Source: Chlorobium sp.
GTDB lineage: Bacteria; Bacteroidota; Chlorobiia; Chlorobiales; Chlorobiaceae
DNA length: 51,399 nt
Direction of reading: 5' to 3'
Assembly (NCBI RefSeq): GCF_021740465.1
Contig: NZ_JAIOZR010000015.1
Coordinates: 1 to 51,399 of the forward strand
In this document: positions 9,296 through 19,101 of the stretch, in pieces
How the letters are laid out: every line of letters begins with the position of its first letter
Numbering within the stretch: the stretch's first letter is position 1
Program-made: the position numbers and the translations under genes
Notes under the pieces: generated by a model
Database searches by the model: none
Told to the model about the DNA's origin: nothing
What the model saw: only the letters and a program-made list of their open reading frames with translations

Positions 9296-10204
9296 ATGAA
9301 GCCTTCAAAGCAAATCCTCGGCCTTATCGGCCGGAACGTGGATTATTCGTGGTCTCCGCTCATTCACAATACCGCATTCGAACTGCTTGGGCTCCCCTAT
9401 GTCTATACGATTTTCGACATTGCAGTACCCGGACTTCTTGACGATGCGCTTCGCGGCGCTCGCGCTCTCGGCATCGCAGGATTCAACGTCACCATCCCCT
9501 ATAAAAAGGATGTCGTTCCCTTGCTCGACGAACTGACGGAGGATGCCGCTGTCATACAGGCAGTGAACACCATCGTCAATACCGACGGGAAACTTACCGG
9601 ACACAATACCGATATCGGGGGCTTCGCAGCCCCCCTGCTTCCATTCCTGAGCCGCATCGAAGGCCGTCCGGTCTGCATCTTCGGCTCGGGAGGCGCATCG
9701 CTGGCCGCTATCGAGGCGTTCAGGCGTTTTTTCCGCCCATCGGTCATCTACCTCTTCGTCAGGGATATCTTCAAGGCGCTTTTTATGCTCGAACCCTATC
9801 TCCACAAGGAACGGGTCTCGATCTGTCTTTTGAGCGATCTTCACTGCGGAAAAAACCACACGCGTGAATATTTCCGGAACTGCAGCGTGGTTGTCAACGC
9901 GACACCGATAGGCACCAGGGGACGAACCGGCGACGACACAGGCTGCATCGTGCCGCTCGAAGAAAACCTGCTGCACAGCCGCCATATCGTTTACGACATG
10001 GTCTACAATCCTCTGCGAACGCCGCTGCTCGCCGCTGCGGAACAGGCCGGGGCCGAAACCATCAGCGGCATCGAAATGCTCCTCGGACAGGCGACACGGG
10101 CATTCTCCCTCTGGACCGGCGCAGCGATGCCTGTTGATGCAATCAGAAGCGAACTGCTCCGTATTATATCGAAACCGCCCGGCAGCCCTGATGAACTCCT
10201 GTAA
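9296..10204 (+). CDS. aroE: shikimate dehydrogenase
   Basis: It reduces 3-dehydroshikimate to shikimate with NADPH in aromatic amino acid synthesis. The 302-residue protein shows the shikimate-binding SWSPLIHN motif near residue 19, the catalytic Lys in [17 protein letters not shown], a glycine-rich nucleotide-binding turn ([10 protein letters not shown]), and the C-terminal GIEMLLGQA. It lies in a close run with lspA (24-bp gap) and tatD. Confidence 0.96.
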   Translation: MKPSKQILGLIGRNVDYSWSPLIHNTAFELLGLPYVYTIFDIAVPGLLDDALRGARALGIAGFNVTIPYKKDVVPLLDELTEDAAVIQAVNTIVNTDGKLTGHNTDIGGFAAPLLPFLSRIEGRPVCIFGSGGASLAAIEAFRRFFRPSVIYLFVRDIFKALFMLEPYLHKERVSICLLSDLHCGKNHTREYFRNCSVVVNATPIGTRGRTGDDTGCIVPLEENLLHSRHIVYDMVYNPLRTPLLAAAEQAGAETISGIEMLLGQATRAFSLWTGAAMPVDAIRSELLRIISKPPGSPDELL

Positions 10205-10228
10205 CCTTACGATAACCCTGCACCGACC

Positions 10229-10735
10229 ATGAAGTGGTTTTTTACCTTAGCCTCGATTGTTGTGCTGTTCGACCAGTTCACCAAAAAACTTGCCGTCATG
10301 TTTCTCCGTGAAAAAGGGAGCATCCCGATCATCGGTGAATGGCTGAAACTGACCTATGCGGAAAACAACGGCATCGCCTTCGGCGTCGAGTTCGCACCGC
10401 AAATGGTCATGATCCTGCTGGTCGGCTCCATATCGCTCTTCATCGTACTCTATGTCGTGAAATCCGGAAACCGCAACACCCTTTTCCTGCTCCCTTTTGC
10501 CCTTATATTCGGAGGTGGCATCGGCAACCTCATCGACCGTCTCACTCTGGGAAGGGTTATCGACTTCATCCATTTCGATCTCTACCAGGGATTCGTCATG
10601 GGTTCATGGGTAGCGCTCTGGCCGATTTTCAATATCGCTGACTCAGCCATCACCATTGGGGCCTGCATCCTTATCCTGCTGCACGGCAGGATTTTTCCCG
10701 AACACCTCCCTTCCGGTGAAAACCATGTTCGTTGA
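10229..10735 (+). CDS. lspA: lipoprotein signal peptidase (signal peptidase II)
   Basis: This inner-membrane aspartyl protease cleaves the signal peptide from diacylglyceryl-modified prolipoproteins. The 168-residue protein has four hydrophobic helices and both catalytic aspartates in context: D112 in [15 protein letters not shown] and D138 in [11 protein letters not shown]. The NNGIAFG motif is present too. Its 3' end overlaps the tatD start by 11 bases. The two lipocalin lipoproteins in this window would be among its substrates. Confidence 0.96.
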   Translation: MKWFFTLASIVVLFDQFTKKLAVMFLREKGSIPIIGEWLKLTYAENNGIAFGVEFAPQMVMILLVGSISLFIVLYVVKSGNRNTLFLLPFALIFGGGIGNLIDRLTLGRVIDFIHFDLYQGFVMGSWVALWPIFNIADSAITIGACILILLHGRIFPEHLPSGENHVR

Positions 10736-11498
10736 TGTCCACTGCCATCTCTCGTTTCCCGATTTCGACGCTGACCGGGAGGAAATCATCCGTGAAATGA
10801 CCGCGGCGGGAGTGACGCTCCTTGTCGATCCGGGAATCGATGTGGAATCCAGCAGAAAATCCGTCGAGTTTGCTGCAGCACACCCGATGGTCTATGCCAA
10901 CGTCGGCCTGCATCCGCACGAAATCGGACAGCAACTTTCCGAGAGTATTTTCGACGAACTGGCCGCACTGGCTCGCTCACGAAAAGTTGTGGCCATCGGA
11001 GAAACAGGTCTCGATTATCACTACCCTGACTGCAATCCCCTCCAGCAGCAGGAAGCGTTCCGCGCCATGCTGCACCTTGCCGGGACCCTCGACCTTCCGG
11101 TCGTCATCCACTGCCGTGAAGCCTGGAAAGATCTTCTGACCATTCTCGAAGAGGAACAACACTCCTCGATGCGCGGTCTCATGCACTGTTTTTCCGGCGA
11201 CAGCGAAATCGCCCTCCGCTGCATCCGGCTCGGTTTCGCGATTTCGATTCCCGGAACGATAACCTATAAAAACTCGCTTCTGCCGGAGGTCGTCCGGAAT
11301 ATTCCTCTCGAACACCTGCTGACCGAAACCGACTCTCCCTATCTGAGTCCGGTGCCATACAGAGGCAAGCGGAACCACCCCTCGAATGTCCGTCTGGTCA
11401 CAGAAACAATAGCCGGAATAAAAAACATGACTCTGGAGGAGAGTGCCGGGCGCATTGCCGGAAATGCGGCACGGATATTCAAACTCGAAGGAGTGTAA
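10725..11498 (+). CDS. tatD: TatD family metal-dependent hydrolase (DNase)
   Basis: This 257-residue TIM-barrel amidohydrolase-like nuclease has the metal ligands in order: HCH in [10 protein letters not shown], Glu in [20 protein letters not shown] and the Asp in [10 protein letters not shown]. The start MFVDVHCHL at 10725 is the family N-terminus; a longer reading from 10656 runs inside lspA and is spurious. TatD proteins are 3'-5' DNA exonucleases linked to repair. It is translationally coupled to lspA. Confidence 0.93.
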   Translation: MFVDVHCHLSFPDFDADREEIIREMTAAGVTLLVDPGIDVESSRKSVEFAAAHPMVYANVGLHPHEIGQQLSESIFDELAALARSRKVVAIGETGLDYHYPDCNPLQQQEAFRAMLHLAGTLDLPVVIHCREAWKDLLTILEEEQHSSMRGLMHCFSGDSEIALRCIRLGFAISIPGTITYKNSLLPEVVRNIPLEHLLTETDSPYLSPVPYRGKRNHPSNVRLVTETIAGIKNMTLEESAGRIAGNAARIFKLEGV

Positions 11499-11651
11499 TC
11501 CATTGCTGTGCATACAGCTGCGAACAGGGAACAATTTTGAAATTCAGGCAAACTTGCGTAGGTTGCAAACCGTTGGGCCCTCTGTATAGAGAGAACATAA
11601 CAGCCTGGCTATCAATCAATCTACCGGTAAAACCGGAATGTAACGAACACC

Positions 11652-12341
11652 ATGAACATGACCCAGATGCAAACAGAGCCCTCAAAAAGCCCGGAACAAA
11701 TCAAACCGGATGCAACCGATAACCTCCTCTATATTGTCATCAAATATAAAAACGCACTGATCGCCGCACTCGTGCTTGTTGCCGCAATAGGAGGAGGAAC
11801 AGCCTTCTGGCTGAATCACCAGAAAGCTGCAGAGCAGGAAGCCTCGCTGAAGCTTTCGAATGTCGCACCGCTACTCGACCGGGGCGAGTACCGCAAGGCA
11901 ATTGACGGAACACAGACCAACCCCGGACTGAAAAGCATTTCAGGAAAATACGGTGGCACCGCGAGCGGCAGGATGTCGTCGCTGCTTCTGGCCAACGCCT
12001 ACTACGCGCTTGGGCAACCGGACTCGGCCCTCGCCGTATATAAAGGCATATCGATGAAAAACAGGGATCTGGCCGCGGCCGTACTTGCCGGAACAGGGGC
12101 CTGTCAGGCGGAAAAGAAACAGTTTGCCAAAGCCGCTTCGGCTTACGAGGAGGCATCGGAAAAAGCCGAAAACAAAGCCCTCAAAGCCCAGTACCTTGTC
12201 AGTGCCGCCGACAATCACCTTGACTCCGGAAAACGGGAAAAAGCCCTTGAACTCTACAAAAAAACCGTTGCCGATTACCCCGGATCAACCGGAGCCGCAC
12301 TCTCCCAGCGAGCGCTCTGGCAGATGTCCGGCAGCCGTTAA
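11652..12341 (+). CDS. membrane-anchored TPR protein (YfgM-like)
   Basis: The 229-residue product has a short hydrophilic N-terminus, one transmembrane helix (about residues 35-53, ALIAALVLVAAIGGG) and a periplasmic helical region with TPR-like units (LLLANAYYALGQPDSALAVY, YLVSAADNHLDSGKREKALELY). The layout matches YfgM, a periplasmic chaperone-like partner of the SecYEG translocon, and proteins annotated as tol-pal TPR factors; identity is not certain. The following gene is a cyclophilin, also a folding factor, 33 bases downstream. Confidence 0.75.
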   Translation: MNMTQMQTEPSKSPEQIKPDATDNLLYIVIKYKNALIAALVLVAAIGGGTAFWLNHQKAAEQEASLKLSNVAPLLDRGEYRKAIDGTQTNPGLKSISGKYGGTASGRMSSLLLANAYYALGQPDSALAVYKGISMKNRDLAAAVLAGTGACQAEKKQFAKAASAYEEASEKAENKALKAQYLVSAADNHLDSGKREKALELYKKTVADYPGSTGAALSQRALWQMSGSR

Positions 12342-12374
12342 CCCATACCGATCAACAAGAAAACAGTCCGAACC

Positions 12375-12866
12375 ATGCCTGAATCATTCATTATCGAAAC
12401 GACGCTTGGCAACATCACGGTCAGCCTTTACGACGACACTCCGCTGCATCGCGACAATTTCAAAAAACTTGTCACTGAAAACTACTACGACGGCATACGC
12501 TTTCACCGCGTTATCCGTGACTTCATGATCCAGACCGGTGACCCGCTCTCCCGCCATGACGAAAAACGCGCGCTGCACGGCACAGGCGGACCGTCATACC
12601 GCATTCCCGCAGAGATCCGGCATGCCAACAAGAAAGGCACGCTGGCAGCAGCCCGCGACAACAACCCGGAAAAAGCCTCATCCGGCAGCCAGTTTTACAT
12701 CAACCATACCGATAATGACTACCTCGACGGCCAGTATACGGTTTTCGGCGTTGTGGAAACCGGCCTGGATGTCGTCGATGCGATTGCCGCCGTTGAAACC
12801 GACTTCAACGACAACCCGCTGAGTCCGGTAACCATCAAAACCATCACCTCCGCAGTACAGGCATAG
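12375..12866 (+). CDS. peptidyl-prolyl cis-trans isomerase (cyclophilin)
   Basis: A single-domain cyclophilin of 163 residues without a signal peptide, so probably cytoplasmic. Core motifs are seen: NFKKLVTENYYDGIRFHRVI (active-site Arg in FHR), FMIQTGDP, GSQFYINH and DGQYTVFGVV. It accelerates proline isomerisation during folding. It lies between the YfgM-like gene and a YggS homologue (10-bp gap) in one probable operon. Confidence 0.95.
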   Translation: MPESFIIETTLGNITVSLYDDTPLHRDNFKKLVTENYYDGIRFHRVIRDFMIQTGDPLSRHDEKRALHGTGGPSYRIPAEIRHANKKGTLAAARDNNPEKASSGSQFYINHTDNDYLDGQYTVFGVVETGLDVVDAIAAVETDFNDNPLSPVTIKTITSAVQA

Positions 12867-12876
12867 GAGCCGGGTT

Positions 12877-13566
12877 ATGGAATCCATTGCCGCAAATCTT
12901 GCCGCCATCAGGCTGCGTATCGACGCAGCCTGCCTCAAGAACCACAGAGACCCCTCGACGGTCAGGCTTATTGCGGTCTCGAAAACCAAACAGGCAGAAC
13001 AGATCAGAGAGGCTTTCGACGCGGGACAGATCGATTTTGGAGAGAGCTATGTGCAGGAGTTTCTCGACAAGATGTCCGATCCCCTGCTCGAAAATCAACC
13101 TCTCCGATGGCACTTCATCGGGCACCTGCAGTCCAACAAGGTCCGTTCGATCATCGGAAAGGTCGCGCTGATTCACGGCGTAGACCGACTCTCGACCGCA
13201 GAAGAACTGTCACGGCGTGCCCTTCAGCACGGCATCGAGGCAGAATACCTGCTTGAAGTGAATACTTCGGGTGAAGCCTCGAAATACGGCTTCGAACCAG
13301 AAGAACTGCTCCGACAGGCTCCGTCATTTTTCATGCTCCCGAATTGCACCTTGCGAGGGCTCATGACCATAGCATCTCCCGATCCGGCTCTGGCCCGCTA
13401 CGAGTTCCGCCGTCTGCACCGGCTTCTCGACGAACTCAGGGAACTGGCACCCGAACCGTCGATTCTTACGGAGCTTTCCATGGGCATGAGCCAGGATTTT
13501 GAAGCCGCTATTGCTGAAGGAGCGACACTGATTCGTGTAGGAACAGCAATATTCGGCTGGCGGTAA
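12877..13566 (+). CDS. YggS-family pyridoxal-phosphate homeostasis protein
   Basis: This 229-residue alanine-racemase-like TIM barrel binds PLP through the lysine in LIAVSKTKQ. Further family motifs are FGESYVQE, WHFIGHLQSNK, LMTIASP and LSMGMSQDFEAAIAEGATLIRVGTAIFG. YggS/PROSC proteins buffer free PLP and are not known to be metabolic enzymes. A ribosome binding site (AGGAG) precedes the ATG. The next gene encodes a PLP enzyme. Confidence 0.95.
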   Translation: MESIAANLAAIRLRIDAACLKNHRDPSTVRLIAVSKTKQAEQIREAFDAGQIDFGESYVQEFLDKMSDPLLENQPLRWHFIGHLQSNKVRSIIGKVALIHGVDRLSTAEELSRRALQHGIEAEYLLEVNTSGEASKYGFEPEELLRQAPSFFMLPNCTLRGLMTIASPDPALARYEFRRLHRLLDELRELAPEPSILTELSMGMSQDFEAAIAEGATLIRVGTAIFGWR

Positions 13567-13611
13567 GCCTGTTTCATTACTGCCTTGCCGGAACACCTGC
13601 AGCAGAAAACT

Positions 13612-14880
13612 ATGATGGCACCCTTGAACGATCCTGGATATGATGCCGCACAGCGTGTCCGGAACTATAATTATGCTATCCTGAACATCGCGGCACTCGC
13701 CGGAGAGTATGAAGCCACAGGAAAAACGATATCACGACTCAATATCGGTGATCCGACGCTTTTCGGCTTTGAACCGCCACCGCAGCTTACCGAAGCGTAT
13801 ATTGCGGCACTCCGGAATGGACGGCACAGCTATGCCCCCTCATGTGGCATTCCCTCCGCCCGCGAAGCGATTGCCCGTGACGCCGGAAACCGCCTGATAG
13901 AAACTTCCGATCAGCAGATTATCGTTACAGCGGGAGCGACCGAAGCTGCCGATCTGCTCTGTACGGCACTCCTGAACCCGGGAGACGAGGTACTATGCCC
14001 CTCACCCGGTTATCCGCTTTACACGGCATTGGCCGCACGACAGGAGACTGTAAGCGTACCCTACAATCTTGATCCGCTGAACAGCTGGCTTCCCGACCCA
14101 CAGGAAATCGAGCACCTGATTACCTCCAGAACAAAACTGCTGATCATCATCAATCCCAACAATCCGACAGGAGCGCTCTATCCTGCAGAACTGCTCGCGG
14201 CGATTGCTGAAATCGCCAGGAAACACCAGCTCATCTGCCTTGCCGACGAGGTTTACCGAAAACTGATCTACAGTGGCTCGCACCATCCGTTCGCCTCGTT
14301 TGCAGGCAATGACCTGCCGGTATTCACGCTGGAAAGCCTTTCGAAAAACTTCATGGTGCCAGGATGGCGAACCGGCTGGATGACCATAAGCAACAGCCAC
14401 CTCCTGCCAGATCTCTCCGGGGCGTTACGAAAACTTGCCGACGCAAGACTCTGTGCACCCGCCGCACCGCAGTACGCCATAACAGAAGCGCTTTCCATGG
14501 GAAATGACTATCTTTTGCCGATTATGGAGAAACTCCACCGGCAGCGAAACCTGACCGTCAGCATGCTCAACGATTTCGAAGGACTATCCTGCAGCACACC
14601 CGAAGGCGCTTTCCATGTCATGGCGAAAATCGATCTGAGCCGCTATCCATTTGCCTCGGATGAAGAATTTATTGTTGAACTGCTCAGGAAAAAGCAGATA
14701 TTGTTTGTTCACGGTTCGGGGTTCGGCACGCAACCCGGCGAAGGATACTTCAGGATAGTTTACCTTCCCGATACCGCTACCCTTGAACGGGTTTACCATG
14801 ACCTGTACGATTTTTTACACCACTGCCGGCAGCACTCCGGCGCTATTCGTCAAAAACCTAAAACAACAACCCGATCATGA
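13612..14880 (+). CDS. PLP-dependent class I/II aminotransferase (AlaA-like)
   Basis: This 422-residue fold-type I aminotransferase has the PLP-binding lysine in LSKNFMVPGWRTGW, the NPNNPTGALY asparagine motif, and ADEVYRKLIY with the cofactor-binding Asp and Tyr. It resembles the AlaA/YfbQ alanine aminotransferase group, but other amino acids are possible. The ATG at 13612 is preferred to a TTG at 13585. Its stop codon overlaps the next start as ATGA, so it is translationally coupled to the phosphorylase gene. Confidence 0.88.
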   Translation: MMAPLNDPGYDAAQRVRNYNYAILNIAALAGEYEATGKTISRLNIGDPTLFGFEPPPQLTEAYIAALRNGRHSYAPSCGIPSAREAIARDAGNRLIETSDQQIIVTAGATEAADLLCTALLNPGDEVLCPSPGYPLYTALAARQETVSVPYNLDPLNSWLPDPQEIEHLITSRTKLLIIINPNNPTGALYPAELLAAIAEIARKHQLICLADEVYRKLIYSGSHHPFASFAGNDLPVFTLESLSKNFMVPGWRTGWMTISNSHLLPDLSGALRKLADARLCAPAAPQYAITEALSMGNDYLLPIMEKLHRQRNLTVSMLNDFEGLSCSTPEGAFHVMAKIDLSRYPFASDEEFIVELLRKKQILFVHGSGFGTQPGEGYFRIVYLPDTATLERVYHDLYDFLHHCRQHSGAIRQKPKTTTRS

Positions 14881-15698
14881 TCGCTCAGCAGGCAAAAATT
14901 CAGGAAGCCGTCACCTTTATCCGCAAGAAAATCCAGGGAGAATACCCTGTAGGCATCGTTCTCGGAACCGGGCTGGGAGCTCTTGCCAAAGAGATCGATG
15001 TTGAACTCGCCCTTGACTACGGTGATATCCCCAACTTCCCCATCTCCACCGTCGAAACCCATCAGGGCAAACTGATTTTCGGCACGCTGGCCGGAAAAAA
15101 AGTCGTTGCCATGCAGGGTCGTTTCCACTTCTATGAAGGGTATTCGATGCAGCAGATCGTCTTTCCTGTCAGGGTCATGAAACATCTCGGCGTAAAAACC
15201 CTCGGCATCACCAACGCCTGCGGAGGCCTCAATCCGGCATTCAGCAAAGGCGACATCATGCTGATCGACGATCACATCAACCTGCTCGGCGGAAATCCCC
15301 TTATCGGACCGAACGATCCTGAAACGGGCTCCCGCTTCCCCGACATGTGCGAACCCTACTCCAGACGCATCCTCGGCATCGCCGAACAGGTAGCGCTCGA
15401 AGAGAAAATAAAGGTGCAGCGCGGCGTCTATATCGCACTTTCAGGCCCATGCCTGGAGACCAGAGCCGAATACCGCATGCTGAGAATGCTCGGTGCCGAT
15501 GTCGTCGGCATGTCCACCGTTCCGGAAGTCATCGCCGCCGTCCATCAGGGCACCGAAGTGTTCGGCATGTCGATCGTCACCGATGAATGCTTCCCCGACA
15601 GCCTGCAGCCGGTCAGCATCGAGGAGATCATCGAGGTCTCCAACCATGCGGAGCCGAAAATGACCGCCATCTTCAAAGCCGTCGTTGCAAACCTGTAA
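14877..15698 (+). CDS. purine nucleoside phosphorylase (PNP/MTAP superfamily)
   Basis: The 273-residue protein belongs to the trimeric NP-II family that cleaves purine nucleosides with phosphate to base and sugar 1-phosphate. Visible are the phosphate loop GTGLGALA, QGRFHFYEGY, TNACGGLNP, SGPCLETRAEYRML and VGMSTVPEVIAA. At the two base-selecting positions it has E194 (as 6-oxopurine enzymes) but D236 (as adenosine/MTA enzymes, VTDEC), so substrate choice is ambiguous. mtnA follows 23 bases later, which favours a part in methylthioadenosine salvage. Confidence 0.9.
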   Translation: MIAQQAKIQEAVTFIRKKIQGEYPVGIVLGTGLGALAKEIDVELALDYGDIPNFPISTVETHQGKLIFGTLAGKKVVAMQGRFHFYEGYSMQQIVFPVRVMKHLGVKTLGITNACGGLNPAFSKGDIMLIDDHINLLGGNPLIGPNDPETGSRFPDMCEPYSRRILGIAEQVALEEKIKVQRGVYIALSGPCLETRAEYRMLRMLGADVVGMSTVPEVIAAVHQGTEVFGMSIVTDECFPDSLQPVSIEEIIEVSNHAEPKMTAIFKAVVANL

Positions 15699-15721
15699 AC
15701 CATAGAATCCCTTTACAAAGC

Positions 15722-16786
15722 ATGATAGACGCCATCTCCTTTTCAAACGGAACGTTCCGCTACCTCGACCAGCGCTACCTGCCTCTGCAGGAGCTCCATG
15801 TAGAAACACGGGATTACCGGGAGGCCATCGAGGCCATCAAGACTCTCGCCGTCAGAGGCGCTCCTCTCATCGGCGCATCGGCCGGCTACACGGTCGTGCT
15901 TGGCCTCAACGCATATCAGGGAGACAAGGCCGACTTCCCGACCTACTTCGACAAGCTGATCGCCGAGGTCAACGCATCCCGCCCTACGGCCGTAAACCTC
16001 TTCTTCGCAACGAGAAAAATGCAGGGTGTGTATGACGCAAACTTCGAAGCGGATTCTCTCGAAACGCTCTTTGCGAAAATGACCGATGAAGCGCACAGGA
16101 TATACACTGACGAGGTCGATAACTGCGACAGGATCGCGCGTCATGGTGTCGAGCAACTGAAACAGGATCTGGCCGCCGTGCTGAAAACCCGCAAGCTCAA
16201 CGTGCTGACCCACTGCAACACCGGTACGCTCGCCTGCTGCGGCATTGGTACGGCCCTTGGCGTGATCCGCCTCGCCTGGCAGGAAGGGCTGATCGAAAGG
16301 GTGATCTCCTCGGAAAGCCGTCCACTCCTGCAGGGGCTGCGCCTGACCGCATGGGAGCTCGAGCACGACGGCATTCCGTTCGCCTCCATCTCCGACTCCT
16401 CTTCGGCAATCCTCATGCAGCGAGGCATGATCGATTTCGCAGTGGTCGGCGCCGACCGCATCACGGCCAACGGCGACACGGCCAACAAAATCGGCACCTA
16501 TGCCCATGCCATCAGCGCGAACCACCACGGTATCCCGTTCTACATAGCCGCTCCTGTCTCCACCATCGACATCACTATGTCTGAAGGATCACAGATACCG
16601 ATCGAGGAGCGTAACGCTGACGAACTGCGCACGATTTTCGGCACCCAGGTAGCCACGCCGACCACGCCGGTGGTGAACTTCGCTTTCGACGTTACGCCCG
16701 GTACCCTTATCCGGGGCATCATCACCGAGAGAAAAGCTGTCGTCGGCAACTACGTCAAAGGCCTCGGAGAACTGTTTGCCGATTGA
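15722..16786 (+). CDS. mtnA: S-methyl-5-thioribose-1-phosphate isomerase
   Basis: It converts 5-methylthioribose 1-phosphate to 5-methylthioribulose 1-phosphate in methionine salvage. The 354-residue protein shows the family motifs: RGAPLIGASAGY, THCNTGTLACCGIGTALG with the catalytic Cys, SRPLLQGLRLTAWEL and DRITANGDTANKIGTY with the catalytic Asp. The ATG at 15722 begins MIDAISF, as expected; an open stretch upstream lies inside the phosphorylase gene. No other mtn gene is seen in the window. A strong terminator follows. Confidence 0.95.
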   Translation: MIDAISFSNGTFRYLDQRYLPLQELHVETRDYREAIEAIKTLAVRGAPLIGASAGYTVVLGLNAYQGDKADFPTYFDKLIAEVNASRPTAVNLFFATRKMQGVYDANFEADSLETLFAKMTDEAHRIYTDEVDNCDRIARHGVEQLKQDLAAVLKTRKLNVLTHCNTGTLACCGIGTALGVIRLAWQEGLIERVISSESRPLLQGLRLTAWELEHDGIPFASISDSSSAILMQRGMIDFAVVGADRITANGDTANKIGTYAHAISANHHGIPFYIAAPVSTIDITMSEGSQIPIEERNADELRTIFGTQVATPTTPVVNFAFDVTPGTLIRGIITERKAVVGNYVKGLGELFAD

Positions 16787-16814
16787 GCATCCCTTCGACA
16801 GGAAGAACCAGCCA

Positions 16815-16855
16815 TAAAAAAAGACCGGAATACCAGACAGTTCCGGTCTTTTTTT
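16815..16855 (+). terminator. rho-independent terminator after mtnA
   Basis: Perfect 10-bp stem AAGACCGGAA (16821-16830) / TTCCGGTCTT (16841-16850) with a 10-base loop, then a T-run. It separates the housekeeping run from the cbb3 oxidase locus. Confidence 0.94.
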
Positions 16856-17015
16856 ATGAAAAAGCCATGCTTAAACCGTTTTTTCTGTTTACATTGATTC
16901 CGAAGATACGCTGAATGGCACGCGGCGTTCCTGATGGTCATATCCTCTGTATTACCGCTTTCGGGATCGTTGTCATGTGCCTTTTCCAGAACAACAACTA
17001 TCCGGAGAACGCCAA

Positions 17016-18401
17016 ATGAGCGAAACAGGATATGAATACAGGGTTGTACGAGGATTCGCATTTTCAGCCCTGTTCTGGCTGGTTATCGGTCTTGTAGTCG
17101 GATTATGGATCGCCTTCGAGATGTTCAATCCGGCATTGAACCTTACCCCCTGGCTGAGTTTCGGCAGGCTGCGGGTCGTGCACACGAACGGTCTTGGCCT
17201 CGGCTTCGGTCTGGCCGGTATTTTCGCCACATCCTATTACATTCTGCAGCGCCTTACCCGCGCCCCTCTTGCTTTTCCCAAACTTGCTCTTGCCCATCTC
17301 TACCTCTTCAATGCCGCCATCGCCCTTGCCGCCCTGAGCCTCTTCATGGGCATGAACACCACAAGGGAGTATGCCGAACTGGAGTGGCCGCTCGATGTGG
17401 GAGTGGTTATCCTCTGGGTCATGTACGCCATCAACGTCTTCGGCACGCTCCTCAAACGTCAGGAAAAGCAGATGTACATCTCGCTCTGGTACATCATCGC
17501 CATGACCGTCACCATCGCCGTACTCTACATCGTCAACAACCTCGCAGTTCCGGTCACCCTCTTCAAGTCCTACAGCCTTTACGCCGGAGCCAACGACGCC
17601 AACGTGGAGTGGTGGTACGGCCATAATATCGTGGGGTTCATCTTTACCGTACCGGTTCTGGCCATGTTCTATTACTTTCTTCCAAAAGCTACAGGCCTGC
17701 CGATCTACAGCCACCGGCTTTCCATCATTTCATTCTGGGCACTTATCTTCGCCTATCTCTGGACCGGCGCGCACCATCTCATGCTCACCCCGCTTCCCGA
17801 GTGGATACAAACCGTTGCCATCGCCTTCAGCATCTTCCTGATCGCTCCCTCATGGGGTTCGGTCGTAAACGGCTACTACACCCTGCAGGGCAACTGGGAC
17901 CAGATGCGCTCGAACTATCTCGTCAAATTCTTCATACTCGGCATAACCTTTTACGGCCTGCAGACGCTCCAGGGACCTCTGCAGGGCCTGCGCACACTCA
18001 ACGCATTCTTCCACTATACCGACTGGGTTGTCGGACATGTACACATGGGTACCATGGGATGGGTGGCCATGGTCATCTCGGCCTCATTCTACTACATGAT
18101 CCCGCGTATCACCGGAAACGAACTGCACAGCATCAAGCTCGCCAACATGCATTTCTGGCTCATTCTCGGTGGCCAGCTCACCTGGACCATCACCATGTGG
18201 ATCGGAGGCATCCAGCAGGGAGCGATGTGGAAAGCCACCAACCCGGACGGATCGCTCATGTACAATTTCCTCGACTCGGTCACCTCACTCTATCCCTATT
18301 ACCGGTTGCGTTTCGCTGCCGGTCTGGTCTACTTCATCGGTATCCTGATTTTCGTCTACAACCTTGTCATGACCGTCAGAAAACGGCCAGTGGAAGCATA
18401 G
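17016..18401 (+). CDS. ccoN: cbb3-type cytochrome c oxidase subunit I
   Basis: This is the catalytic subunit of the high-affinity cbb3 oxygen reductase. The 461-residue protein has about 12 membrane helices and the haem-copper ligands: H56 (VHTNGLG, low-spin haem), H203 (YGHN, CuB), H253-H254 (GAHH, CuB), and H341/H343 (GHVHMG, high-spin and low-spin haem b). The start at MSETGYEYR has a GGAG site; the frame is open to 16977 but lacks family resemblance there. It opens a gene set ccoNOQPGH-ytkA-like-ccoIS. The 160 bases upstream presumably hold the promoter. Confidence 0.96.
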   Translation: MSETGYEYRVVRGFAFSALFWLVIGLVVGLWIAFEMFNPALNLTPWLSFGRLRVVHTNGLGLGFGLAGIFATSYYILQRLTRAPLAFPKLALAHLYLFNAAIALAALSLFMGMNTTREYAELEWPLDVGVVILWVMYAINVFGTLLKRQEKQMYISLWYIIAMTVTIAVLYIVNNLAVPVTLFKSYSLYAGANDANVEWWYGHNIVGFIFTVPVLAMFYYFLPKATGLPIYSHRLSIISFWALIFAYLWTGAHHLMLTPLPEWIQTVAIAFSIFLIAPSWGSVVNGYYTLQGNWDQMRSNYLVKFFILGITFYGLQTLQGPLQGLRTLNAFFHYTDWVVGHVHMGTMGWVAMVISASFYYMIPRITGNELHSIKLANMHFWLILGGQLTWTITMWIGGIQQGAMWKATNPDGSLMYNFLDSVTSLYPYYRLRFAAGLVYFIGILIFVYNLVMTVRKRPVEA

Positions 18402-18429
18402 TCAACCAACCCTAAAAGGAGCATTTATC

Positions 18430-19101
18430 ATGGGGATCTATTCGAAACCGGTTGTTTTTGCTGTGCTGTCGGCAGTGGTGATTCTTATCGGAACCATCGT
18501 AACGGTGTTCATTCCGCTCTTCATGCCATCGACACAGCCGGTAAGCCCGCTCATAAAGCCATACACCGCAATCGAACTTGAAGGCCGGGATCTGTACATC
18601 CGGGAGGGCTGCAACAACTGCCATACCCAGACCGTTCGACCGCTGAGAACCGAAGTGTTGCGTTACGGCGAGTATTCCAAACCTGAAGAGTTCGCTTACG
18701 ACCGACCCTTCCTCTGGGGTTCCCGCCGTACCGGACCGGATCTTAACAGGATTGGCGGAAAGTACCCCGACTCGTGGCACTACCGCCACATGCAGAGTCC
18801 ACAGGGCATGTTCGAGAAGTCCAATATGCCTCCATACGGATGGCTTGCCGAAAACCCGCTCGACACAAGATATTCGATCAAAAAAATATCGGTGCTGGGA
18901 TATGGTTACAGTGCAGCTGAGGTAGAGCGGCAGATTGCAGACTACAGGGCAAAAGTCACCGCTGCCGATTACGACTCGAAAGAGACCCGCGATCAGGTCA
19001 CTCCCGAAAAGCTTCGTGGGGATCTCACCGAAATGGACGCCATGATTGCCTATCTGCAGAAACTCGGCCGTGACGTCAAAAATCTGGAGGCAACGAAATG
19101 A
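18430..19101 (+). CDS. ccoO: cbb3-type cytochrome c oxidase subunit II (monohaem)
   Basis: This membrane-anchored mono-haem c subunit passes electrons to CcoN. The 223-residue protein has one N-terminal helix (about residues 9-32), the haem motif C61-NN-C64-H65 (EGCNNCHTQT), and the family motifs LWGSRRTGPDLNRIGGKY and SNMPPYGWL, which supplies an axial Met. A GGAG-type site precedes the ATG. Its stop overlaps the ccoQ start (ATGA). Confidence 0.96.
   Translation: MGIYSKPVVFAVLSAVVILIGTIVTVFIPLFMPSTQPVSPLIKPYTAIELEGRDLYIREGCNNCHTQTVRPLRTEVLRYGEYSKPEEFAYDRPFLWGSRRTGPDLNRIGGKYPDSWHYRHMQSPQGMFEKSNMPPYGWLAENPLDTRYSIKKISVLGYGYSAAEVERQIADYRAKVTAADYDSKETRDQVTPEKLRGDLTEMDAMIAYLQKLGRDVKNLEATK

Noticed and set aside
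16894-16907. FNR-type site upstream of ccoN (TTGAT-TCCG-AAGAT)
   Set aside because: Only the left half fits TTGAT-N4-ATCAA; the right half is wrong, so I do not claim oxygen control from it.
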